NCBI RefSeq assembly: GCF_006170445.1
Contig: NZ_VCNA01000003.1
Coordinates: 310,001-374,000, forward strand
DNA: 64,000 nucleotides
DNA from: Brevibacillus dissolubilis
GTDB taxonomy: Bacteria > Bacillota > Bacilli > Brevibacillales > Brevibacillaceae
Reading direction: 5' to 3'
Shown: in pieces, positions 33,269 through 41,296 of the stretch
How positions within the stretch are numbered: position 1 is the stretch's first letter
How the letters are laid out: every line of letters begins with the position of its first letter
The notes under the pieces: model-generated
Told to the model about the DNA's origin: nothing
The model's input: only the letters and a program-made list of their open reading frames with translations
The model's database searches: none
Made by a program: the position numbers and the translations under genes

Positions 33269-33644
33269 TCCATCACACCATTGCCAGGACAAAAAGTCTT
33301 CTTTTAATGGTACATCTTCTTTTATGGTACATATCCTCGTCAGTGGTTTTTTAGAGGTTTGGGTCATTTCCGTCGGTTTCAAGTAAACTTCCCCTTCGTT
33401 CAATGAGCAAAATAAACAATGAAGGATAACAGAGCCAAAGAAAAAGAGCGGCTTCCTTAGCCGCCCCTACTCATCATACGTTCAAAAAAAGGAGCGGGAC
33501 TTCACCCGCTCCTTTACTACTTCCGCCAATCCATCTCAACTAGTAGTCTTTCCTGACCAACAGTGAGCAACACTCCACAAGCGTGGTATGAACGCATTGT
33601 CTGGGAGCAGAGTCTTTTTTGGTCTGACTGATTAAGCCTTCTCT
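33269..33644. other. Convergent intergenic region with hairpins
   Basis: No gene is visible. It contains a GCGGCT...AGCCGC hairpin near 33450-33470 and the strong terminator listed separately, between the EamA and GH44 genes. Confidence 0.7.
33488..33515. terminator. Bidirectional terminator between EamA and GH44 genes
   Basis: AAAGGAGCGGG pairs perfectly with CCCGCTCCTTT across a 6-nt loop, with A- and T-tracts on the two sides. Confidence 0.85.
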
Positions 33645-36600
33645 CTACTCGGCAGATCCAGCCTTAAGCACGAAGTGGCAGACCGTCAATTTTGGAATCG
33701 TATAGGTAATCGTATTGTTGGTGATGTTGGTTATCGGCTCACGCTCGGTGATCACAGCGCTGTTGCTGTCAAAGCCAAATACGCGTGCAGAGGTGTAGTT
33801 GGTCGTACCGCCGATGTTGAGCACCGCATTCATCTCATGGTCATAGTTCTTGTTGATCACGATCAGATGCAGGTTGTTGTCGCTGTCTTGGAAGACTGAA
33901 CCGTAGATGGAGCTGTTTTCGATGTCGGTAGTCTCTGCTTTCACCTTGGTATCACCAAACGTGGCGTTGTTACCGTCGTAATTGGTGAACATTTTAAAAG
34001 CAGCGGAATGGTATGGTGCTTCCTTCAAGCCATTGACCATTTTCCAGTAGGTGCCCAGATAGACTCCCTCTTTGCCGAAGATCCCAAGCACATCTGCGGT
34101 GGCAATCCCGCCGGAGATGTGGTTTTCGCCGCCGTAGTTGTATTCGGTGAAGGCGATTTTGGTTCCTTGGTTATAAGTGTCGATCGATTGTTGCAGACGC
34201 GGGATGACTGGCAGGTAGGAGCTGTACCATTGACCGATCCAGCTGTCTTCTTTGTAGCTTGAGTCCCACAGAGAGCGTGGTGCTTGGATACGTGCTTTGT
34301 TCGCTGCGATATTATCATTGGAGTTGCTGTCGGTAATACGGACACCGCCCGCAGAAATCTCCGGATACCAGTGGATATCGACCGCATCGAGCAGTCGCTT
34401 GCCTTCTTGCAGAGATGCGACACGCAGATTGTCGAGGTAGTAATCGATGTACCAGTCGTAGTTGCCTTTTACATCCTTCCAGTCTGCAGAGCCGTCCATG
34501 TCATACATATCGCTGAAGCCGTAGGTGACCGGACCGAACAGCTGTGCATCCGGGTCGACGTTCTTGACTGCTTTTGCCAGATCAATCGATTTATTCAGGA
34601 CTTCTTCACTGCCTGGTTTTTGCGGGTGCATGTAAGGGTGCGTATTTTCCCACAGGCCTGGTTCGTTGTCGATCTCATACGCTTTAATTCCGGTTGGGGT
34701 AGCTGCACTGCCAAACTTATGAATCATCAGGTTGACGAATTCATCCATGTAGACATAGTTGTCTGTCAGGTCTGGAGTCGTGCTGAATGGTGCATTTTTC
34801 GCAGCTTTTACCTCTACCCAGCGGTTGGATGGAGCTGTTTCGGTGGCATTTACTTGCCCATTGGTGTCCTTGGCTACAAAGCCTGCGGTCTGGAGCGTGG
34901 TCAGGGTCAGAGCACCTTTCGCCAGGGATTTCTGGTGGAAGCCTGCTACCCCGATACCCGGATCTGCCATATTGCCGCCCCATGGCACACCGCCATAGTA
35001 CCACGGAATATAGTTATCACTCATGTTGAAATAATCTTCACCTGCATTGGAGGCATTGTTCTCCCAGTTGTAGGTGGAGAGACGGTTCCCGCCGAGACGT
35101 CTTGCTGTCCAATTCTCTGTGCCGGACAAGTCATCATTGGTTCCATAGATGTAAGGACTGATCGGTGCGCGGTCTGCTGTCGGATCGATGGTGAAATTGA
35201 CTTGGAACGGGCCAGTCGGTTCGTACTTGGTGTTGACCTTGAGCAGATCGCTCCACTGCCCTGCTGTGCTGCCGTCTTTGGCACGGACGCGGTAGGTATG
35301 CTGAGAGCCGCTGACGAGATTGCTGTGGGTGTAGGAAAGATTCGTCTGAGCATCAATCACATTGCCGTCTACTTCGATGTCATAGCCTGTAATCTCTTCC
35401 TGCAACTTATCCCACGTAACGGTGATCGTATCTGCCGTCGCGGTCGCTCTCACATTGGACGGAGCTGGGAGCTGCTGTTGACCTGTTGTTTTCAGCTGAA
35501 TCTCAGAGCTCCATACGCTGAGTGATTCGCCTTGACGGGTACGGACTTTGTAGGAATGTCGCGTCCCTGGATTCAACCACTGTACGAGGTAGGTGTTGGC
35601 TCTGATATCGGTGATGATTTTGCCGTCTGCCCAGATATCATAGCCGGTCGCCCCTGCCACTTGATCCCACGTCAGAGAGATCGTCGTATCGGTTGGGACA
35701 GCAGCCAGATTCAATGGAAAAGCAGGCATGTCGAACAATTCAGGCTCTGTACCCCAATCTAATGTGCCACCCACATATCCGGTGACTTTTTCACTGAAGA
35801 CTTCTTCGTTGGAATTGATGAACGAGTAGTCATTGGTCTGAGTGAACTTGGAGGAGTAGTCGCTAAAATAGAACCAGGTGTAGACCCCTACCATGGCTCC
35901 AGGTTGCAGGGCACCCGCCTGATCGGTGAAGCCAATCTCCATGTAATGATCAGCTGTAGCAGAAGGAATCGGCATCTTCACGATCTTCGCGATGACCACT
36001 TCTTTTGCTTTGGTGCTCCAGAAGTTGACGCTGACTGGTTTTTCCTCATCGATCGTGAAGTAGTAACGTGCCTTCACGTCTTGGAGGTTGATCGGTGCAT
36101 TGCTTACATTGGTGATCTCGATGTTGGGTTCAGCCTGTGCGGTTGTGGCATCTGTGCCCGTCTCGACGCTTACTTTCACCTTGGTTGGACTGGTAGAAGA
36201 AGCATTGGTCTTCGCGGTAATTGCCGAACTCCATGCGCCTGTAACACTTGCATTTTTGGCGCGGACTTTGTACGTGTGTGTGGTATCTGGCTGCAAACCG
36301 TTGTGGGTGTAGGAGGTTCCGGTTACCCCCACAACTGCTCCATCCACTTCGACATCATAGCCAGTCGCACTCGTTACGCCATCCCAAGACAGTGTGATGG
36401 AGCTGTCAGTTGGAACTGCTTTCAGATTGGCAGGAACGGCTAGAGCGGGTTGTTCGCTGGAGACGACTTGGAATTCCCCTGCGGAAACGTTTTGATGATA
36501 GCTCTGCGTACGGTCTGGATTGTGGACGTCGACCACGACCCGATAGGTGCCAAGCTCTGCATCTGCTGGGACGGCCCAGTCGAATTCCAGATGCTTAGTT

Positions 36601-37238
36601 TCAGAGGTGGTGAACGTGGCTGTGAATTCTTCGGTCAGCACATTGGCTCCGTTTGGCTGCAGCACGCTGATATCTACCGCCGTATCTGTCCCCAGATCAG
36701 CCGTCACAGTCGTGTCTACATGCACGGTGCCGCCTGGAAGTACCTGTTGCGGTGTTGTTGCCGCACTGCTGACGAACTTGATCGTTGGCACTGCTTTTTC
36801 CACTTGAATGAAGGTGGCTCCTGCGTGCCATTTATATTGCTTGCTCCAGCCAGCTCCAAAAATCCCTACGCTGACGGTATATTTGCCTTCTGGAAGATTC
36901 GTCGGTACGTTCCATTTGAACGGAATCGACTTGGCCTCATTCGCGTTCACGTTCACATTATCGATGAACGATTGATGGACTCTTTTTAAAGAAGGATCAA
37001 AAATCTCCAAATCGATCAACAAGGAAGCCGCTTCCGACATCGTTACCTGTACATCAAGGTCGGTGCCAGAACCCTGGGTGACCGTAGATGGTGTAGCCTG
37101 TGCAGATGAGGCTAGGACAGTCGCCTCTGCTCTCGCAATATCGGCTGGGCCGATCAGACTGAAGGTGTTGAGCATAAGCAGGCAAGCGGTCACGAATGCG
37201 AGCCATCTCCGCCCCTTACTGGGTGAAGCAAAAGACAT
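33645..37238 (-). CDS. Secreted multidomain GH44 endoglucanase/xyloglucanase with CBM3 and FN3 modules
   Basis: 1197 residues. A signal peptide (about 1-37, ending DIARA) is followed by two Ig-like domains (about 40-250), an FN3 domain (about 260-345), a CBM3 cellulose-binding module (about 350-510, with TYFTIDEEKP-like YYFTIDEEKP and WFYFSDYSS), and two more FN3 domains (about 515-695). The GH44 catalytic domain fills the rest: SPYIYGTNDDLS, ARRLGGNRLSTYNWENNASNAGEDY, the acid/base glutamate in YEIDNEPGLW and the nucleophile in IAFTEYNYGG. GH44 enzymes cut beta-1,4-glucan and xyloglucan outside the cell. The binding module comes before the catalytic domain. AAAGGGG lies before the ATG; the promoter should be in 37239-37600, which otherwise holds nothing I recognise. 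Confidence 0.93.
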   Translation of the reverse strand: MSFASPSKGRRWLAFVTACLLMLNTFSLIGPADIARAEATVLASSAQATPSTVTQGSGTDLDVQVTMSEAASLLIDLEIFDPSLKRVHQSFIDNVNVNANEAKSIPFKWNVPTNLPEGKYTVSVGIFGAGWSKQYKWHAGATFIQVEKAVPTIKFVSSAATTPQQVLPGGTVHVDTTVTADLGTDTAVDISVLQPNGANVLTEEFTATFTTSETKHLEFDWAVPADAELGTYRVVVDVHNPDRTQSYHQNVSAGEFQVVSSEQPALAVPANLKAVPTDSSITLSWDGVTSATGYDVEVDGAVVGVTGTSYTHNGLQPDTTHTYKVRAKNASVTGAWSSAITAKTNASSTSPTKVKVSVETGTDATTAQAEPNIEITNVSNAPINLQDVKARYYFTIDEEKPVSVNFWSTKAKEVVIAKIVKMPIPSATADHYMEIGFTDQAGALQPGAMVGVYTWFYFSDYSSKFTQTNDYSFINSNEEVFSEKVTGYVGGTLDWGTEPELFDMPAFPLNLAAVPTDTTISLTWDQVAGATGYDIWADGKIITDIRANTYLVQWLNPGTRHSYKVRTRQGESLSVWSSEIQLKTTGQQQLPAPSNVRATATADTITVTWDKLQEEITGYDIEVDGNVIDAQTNLSYTHSNLVSGSQHTYRVRAKDGSTAGQWSDLLKVNTKYEPTGPFQVNFTIDPTADRAPISPYIYGTNDDLSGTENWTARRLGGNRLSTYNWENNASNAGEDYFNMSDNYIPWYYGGVPWGGNMADPGIGVAGFHQKSLAKGALTLTTLQTAGFVAKDTNGQVNATETAPSNRWVEVKAAKNAPFSTTPDLTDNYVYMDEFVNLMIHKFGSAATPTGIKAYEIDNEPGLWENTHPYMHPQKPGSEEVLNKSIDLAKAVKNVDPDAQLFGPVTYGFSDMYDMDGSADWKDVKGNYDWYIDYYLDNLRVASLQEGKRLLDAVDIHWYPEISAGGVRITDSNSNDNIAANKARIQAPRSLWDSSYKEDSWIGQWYSSYLPVIPRLQQSIDTYNQGTKIAFTEYNYGGENHISGGIATADVLGIFGKEGVYLGTYWKMVNGLKEAPYHSAAFKMFTNYDGNNATFGDTKVKAETTDIENSSIYGSVFQDSDNNLHLIVINKNYDHEMNAVLNIGGTTNYTSARVFGFDSNSAVITEREPITNITNNTITYTIPKLTVCHFVLKAGSAE

Positions 37239-37598
37239 AATGAAGTTCCCCTTTCATTTTTGAGCTGGTTCATTCTCGGTATCGGTTAAGTCGTCAGGTT
37301 AGTCATATGGGATTGGAATAATAGCAGGTTGAATAGGCTTCGTGTACATATACATGCACATGCAACTTCTCCCTTTTTTAGCGAATCACCTCGGTTCCTT
37401 TTACCCACGAGAGTCATCATACCAGATATTTCTTTGGAATATTATAACTTTTTTCTAAAACATTCATAATCAGGACTGTCCCATATCTACAAGGACTAGA
37501 CGCATTACTTGAGACCCAATAAAACGATTTTGGATTCGTACAAAAAGTCTTATATACCTGTTCGGCGGAAGTGGCTGAAAAACTATTTTCCGGGAAAT
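37239..37598. other. Upstream region of the GH44 gene, no gene seen
   Basis: About 360 bp of AT-rich sequence between the GH44 start and the terminator of the IF-3-like gene. It presumably holds the GH44 promoter; I cannot pick one with confidence. No catabolite-repression site is clear. Confidence 0.5.
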
Positions 37599-37665
37599 AA
37601 AAAAAGACACAGATCAGATTCGATGCGCAACTGCTTGCGCCACGCGGAACCTCTGTGTCTTTTTA
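37599..37665 (-). terminator. Terminator of the IF-3-like gene
   Basis: AAAAAGACACAGA pairs with CTGTGTCTTTTT with an inner imperfect stem, and a T-run follows on the minus strand, directly after the stop. Confidence 0.8.
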
Positions 37666-37678
37666 ATGTATGTTGGAT

Positions 37679-38164
37679 TTAGAGTGGAAGCAGCATTGCG
37701 ATCACTTGTTTACCGCTTACCTGAATCCCTTTGTCTTGTTTTCCGCAATGCTTGAGGTCTTTGACCAGCTGCTCAGCCAATTCCTTCGCTGGTTGGGTGT
37801 TTTTCTTTTCGACGAGAACGGTCAGCTGTACGGCATCTCCTCCTGTGAGGACACGCTCGGCTTGACGTTTTTTGGTATCGTAATCGTGTTCTTCGATGAA
37901 GGCGTTGAGACGGATTTCTTTGGTCTTCATCCCTTTTTCGGCTTTGCGGTTCTTCTTGTTTTCTTGGTTTTGCTCTGCTTTGAAGTCGGATTTGCTGACC
38001 AGCTTGCATGGCGGCGGGCTGGTGTTGAGGGAGAGGCAGACGAGGTCTACCTTCAGCTCTTTTGCCATGCGCAGGGCTTCTTTGGTAGAGACGATCCCGA
38101 GGTCTTCGCCATTGAGACCGGTCAGTTCGACTTCGGATGCTTTGATTTTTTCATTGAGAATCAT
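37679..38164 (-). CDS. Divergent translation initiation factor IF-3 paralogue
   Basis: 161 residues. The N-domain (ILNEKIKASEVELTGLNGEDLGIVSTKEALRMAKELKVDLVCLS) and C-domain (KEIRLNAFIEEHDYDTKKRQAERVLTGGDAVQLTVLV) follow IF-3. It differs from canonical InfC in the linker, where the usual PVCK-hydrophobic-DYGKYRYE is replaced by PPPCKLVSKSDFKAEQNQ. The C-domain GRE motif is replaced by an EKKNTQPAKELAEQL segment. The usual neighbours rpmI and rplT are absent, and the gene has its own terminator. It is therefore probably an accessory IF-3-like protein that binds the 30S subunit under special conditions, not the housekeeping factor. The start is ATG followed by ATT, not the AUU start typical of autoregulated infC. 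Confidence 0.85.
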   Translation of the reverse strand: MILNEKIKASEVELTGLNGEDLGIVSTKEALRMAKELKVDLVCLSLNTSPPPCKLVSKSDFKAEQNQENKKNRKAEKGMKTKEIRLNAFIEEHDYDTKKRQAERVLTGGDAVQLTVLVEKKNTQPAKELAEQLVKDLKHCGKQDKGIQVSGKQVIAMLLPL

Positions 38165-38274
38165 GGTTGGAGGGTCACCTGTCTTCTGTAATGTAAGATC
38201 TTTTAATCTATTATAGCGTATTGTGTTGCACGGTAGGGCATCTACAGGATTGAACGCAGAAAACTCATGCGATG

Positions 38275-38321
38275 AAAAAAGAGCTAGTCAGGGTTTCACA
38301 CTGCCAAACCCTAACTAACTC
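38275..38321 (-). terminator. Terminator of the chemotaxis receptor gene
   Basis: On the minus strand a stem of type TAGGGTTT / AAACCCTGACTAGCT is followed by CTTTTTTC. Confidence 0.75.
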
Positions 38322-38371
38322 TACCTTCATCTATTCCCGCATTTCAAGTCCCAATGCCGAAACCAACTCTG

Positions 38372-40069
38372 TTAAATCTTAAACTGCTTGACAAGCTCAT
38401 TCAGCTTTTCAGCCATCGTGGACAGCGATTCGGAGGCAGCCGTGACTTCCTCCATGGATGCGGTCTGCTCTTCGACTGAGGCCGCGATGGCGTCGGTATT
38501 GCCTTTGGACTGTTGGGAGATCTCCGCTACCTGATCCATCGAGGCGTTCATCTCTTGTGCGCCTGCGTTGACCTGTTGAACGATCGCTGCCACTTCTTCT
38601 GCCTGTTTGGTAACCTCTTCGATGGCTTGCGCAATCTGGGCAAAAGCCTTCGCCGCCTCTTCTGTCGTCGCCAAGCCTTCTGCGACCGAATCACGGCCAG
38701 CTTCCATCGCGATCGCTGTACGGTCGATATCCCGCTGGATCGCCTCGATGATTTCTTTGATATTGGTCGTTTCGGCAGAAGACTGTTCTGCCAGCTTGCG
38801 TACCTCATCCGCAACTACCGCAAAGCCCTTGCCTTGCTCCCCTGCTCTCGCTGCCTCAATCGCGGCGTTGAGCGCCAGCAGGTTGGTCTGTGAGGCAATC
38901 CCGTTGATCGCTTCCACAATCCCAGAGATTCGCTTGGATTTCTGACTCAGCTCATTCATCACGGCGGAGGCTTCCTGCGTATTGAAGGAGATTTCCGTCA
39001 TTTGGGTACGTACCTCGTTGACGACCTTATGGCCATTTTGTGCTCGGTCGTTAGCGATTTGGGAGGCGTCGGAGACTTTTTCCATGCTGTCGGAGATATG
39101 AGCCATACCTTTTGTGATTTCTTGTACGGCCAGGACAGAACCATTGACCGTGTTGACTTGCCGTTCCGCTCCGTTTGCCACCTCTTGGACCGACTCAGCG
39201 ATCTGGGAAGCGGCCTGAGCCGATTGCTCTGCACTTGCTGTCAGCTCTTCTGAGGTGGAGGCCACTTGCTCAGCCCCGAGTGTTACCTCTTTCATCATCG
39301 AACGCAGCTGCTCTGTCATTTTATTGAAGTTGTGCGTCAGTTGTCCAACTTCGTCTTTGGTTTTTACCGGAAGAGGTTCTACCGTAAAGTCACCGTTTGC
39401 CACGATTTCCACTTGTTTGGCCACCGCATTAATCGAGCGGGAGAGGATGGAGGAGAGCACCCAGCCGATGATCAACGCCACGACAACCCCGGCAAGGGTC
39501 AGGTTGAAAACCGCTTTCTTCCCGGCCTCATCCGCTGCAAGCGCCTCTGCTTTGGCCGCTTCTGCCCCATCTCCGTTGATGTGGATCAGCTCAATAAGCG
39601 ACTTTTTTGCCGTATCGAATGAAGTATCAGATGCTTGGAGCGCTCCAAAAGTAGCATTGGTATTTTGCGTGTTCGATACTTTGATAACAGCCGCGATGCT
39701 CTCTTTTACTGCCTCCCAATCTCTTGCAAACTCTTCACTTTGTTCTTTTTCTTGTTCGCTGATCAGTGGTTCGTACACCTTCCGTCTTTCTTCCACGAGA
39801 TTGATGGTGTCCGTAATCATTTTTTCTATCTCAGCTTTACGTGGCAGGTCCGGTGCCGAACCATGCATCAGGATTAGGCGCTGCAGCTCGGTGACATTGG
39901 CATTGATAATACCGAGAGTATCCTTGCTAGGACTCCATTTGTCTGTCACTTCCACTAATTTGATACTGACATCAGACATTTTGGTATTGCCTACTCCACC
40001 TTGCGCGATCAGGATCAGGACGATAGCGAAAAACCCGATTAAAAGTTTCTTGCGGATGGTTAGTTTCAT
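38372..40069 (-). CDS. Methyl-accepting chemotaxis protein
   Basis: 565 residues from the ATG at 40069, with GGAGG 5 nt upstream; an earlier TTG overlaps that site. A first membrane helix (about 6-26, [17 protein letters not shown]) and a second (about 190-210, [20 protein letters not shown]) flank a four-helix-bundle sensor domain. A HAMP domain follows (about 210-265). The signalling domain ends the protein with the hairpin tip [47 protein letters not shown], the invariant MCP signature that binds CheA and CheW. Methylation-site helices with repeated Ala/Gln/Glu are visible. Ligand unknown. Monocistronic. Confidence 0.95.
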   Translation of the reverse strand: MKLTIRKKLLIGFFAIVLILIAQGGVGNTKMSDVSIKLVEVTDKWSPSKDTLGIINANVTELQRLILMHGSAPDLPRKAEIEKMITDTINLVEERRKVYEPLISEQEKEQSEEFARDWEAVKESIAAVIKVSNTQNTNATFGALQASDTSFDTAKKSLIELIHINGDGAEAAKAEALAADEAGKKAVFNLTLAGVVVALIIGWVLSSILSRSINAVAKQVEIVANGDFTVEPLPVKTKDEVGQLTHNFNKMTEQLRSMMKEVTLGAEQVASTSEELTASAEQSAQAASQIAESVQEVANGAERQVNTVNGSVLAVQEITKGMAHISDSMEKVSDASQIANDRAQNGHKVVNEVRTQMTEISFNTQEASAVMNELSQKSKRISGIVEAINGIASQTNLLALNAAIEAARAGEQGKGFAVVADEVRKLAEQSSAETTNIKEIIEAIQRDIDRTAIAMEAGRDSVAEGLATTEEAAKAFAQIAQAIEEVTKQAEEVAAIVQQVNAGAQEMNASMDQVAEISQQSKGNTDAIAASVEEQTASMEEVTAASESLSTMAEKLNELVKQFKI

Positions 40070-40334
40070 AAAGACCTCCAAATAAGATGGTTGTTTTCGT
40101 TTATAGATGATTTATGATTTCAATGTATACCATTGTTTTGCATATACTAAAAATAATTCTTCCTCTATCACTTTTATTAAAAGATATGTATCGGATTTTC
40201 CCTGTTCTCTTCCTATTTAAACAGGAAACTTTATTCCTTGTTTATATTTGTTTATCTTGATCGGATTCACTGCCTCGCTTCTTTGTTCTTCTTGGTTATG
40301 ACTTCCATTAAAACAGAGAGTGCTTAAAATTTTA

Positions 40335-40380
40335 TAAACAATGCCTAAAACTTTAATTAATAAAGTCTTAGGCATTTGGT
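40335..40380 (-). terminator. Terminator overlapping the end of the ASCH-DUF4275 gene
   Basis: AATGCCTAAGACTTTA pairs with TTAAAGTTTTAGGCATT; a T-rich stretch follows on the minus strand. The 5' arm overlaps the last codons. Confidence 0.6.
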
Positions 40381-41115
40381 TCGGTGGATGTAGCTTTGTG
40401 GGAATTCGGGCAGGTGGAGAAAATAAGGTCCACAATTGGATTCGTGGGTATGTACATAGGTCCAGGTGAATTCTTTATCTACAATATAAATATCGTCTTC
40501 ATATTCGAAATCGGAAGCGGTAATGCCAGCAGCCTCGGTAAGTAATAATGCCTTTCTCTGATGCTGGTAGAACACATAGCAGCTTGATTTCTCGATCATA
40601 TCTAATGCCATCCTTGCCTCCTCTTCTTTTAGACAAGGATGTTTTCCAAAACTGAATAAGTGCCAGAGATATTGATGAAGATAAATGCGTTTTTTCTCTT
40701 TTGGTGTTAGGTGATCGGCAAATTTATTTTCCCAGCGGTCACGCAGTTTTCTGCCTTTCTTCTCCAGGAGGATGATGGGGATGTTTTTGGCAAGACCTTC
40801 TTTCTGCAAATCCTCGCTCCAGCTGATGATGTGATCCTGACGAAACTCTTCATACGTTAGGCAGTTTTCACCAAGGACTGTCCGCTCGTCCACCTGACCA
40901 AAAGACACTTCATACTTGTCGGTAATCTCAATCGTACACATGTACTTTCCTTTTTTGCTGTGCACCTGTATCATCTCGCCTATTTCGCATACCTCATCCG
41001 GTTGGGCATCATACCAGACTTTTGGTGTGCACGTCGCCGTCTTTTTTCCTTGGAGAATCTGCTGGACGAGGGTTTCGTCGTTTTCATCCCGACCCCAAAA
41101 GGTTGTTTTTTTCAT
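40357..41115 (-). CDS. ASCH domain-DUF4275 fusion protein
   Basis: 252 residues from the ATG at 41115 (GGAAGTGA upstream). Residues about 1-125 form an ASCH domain (TTFWGRDENDETLVQQILQGKKTATCTPKVW, then GEMIQVHSKKGKYMCTIEITD), a PUA-like fold tied to RNA or nucleotide handling. Residues about 130-252 match DUF4275 (LRDRWENKFADHLTPKEKKRIYLHQYLWHLFSFGKHPCLKEEEA, CYVFYQHQRKALLLTEAAG, DIYIVDKEFTWTYVHTHES-CGPYF). Both are usually separate proteins in Bacilli, so this is a fusion. Function of DUF4275 is unknown. Monocistronic. Confidence 0.85.
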   Translation of the reverse strand: MKKTTFWGRDENDETLVQQILQGKKTATCTPKVWYDAQPDEVCEIGEMIQVHSKKGKYMCTIEITDKYEVSFGQVDERTVLGENCLTYEEFRQDHIISWSEDLQKEGLAKNIPIILLEKKGRKLRDRWENKFADHLTPKEKKRIYLHQYLWHLFSFGKHPCLKEEEARMALDMIEKSSCYVFYQHQRKALLLTEAAGITASDFEYEDDIYIVDKEFTWTYVHTHESNCGPYFLHLPEFPQSYIHRTKCLRLY

Positions 41116-41218
41116 ATGGCTCACTTCCAATCTTTGATCTTTAAGCAAAGCATATCATATTACCACAAAAGGAAATCACTGTAATCAGGTACCCTCTCCA
41201 ACTAAAAAACGTCCATAT

Positions 41219-41264
41219 AAAAATAAAGCCCTGTATTAGCAATTCTTTTGCTAGTACAGGGCTT
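41219..41264 (-). terminator. Terminator of nrdJ
   Basis: On the minus strand AAGCCCTGTACTAGCAA pairs with TTGCTAATACAGGGCTT and is followed by TATTTTTAT, about 30 bp after the stop. Confidence 0.85.
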
Positions 41265-41296
41265 CGGACTTATGACATATATCTGTTTACCTACTC

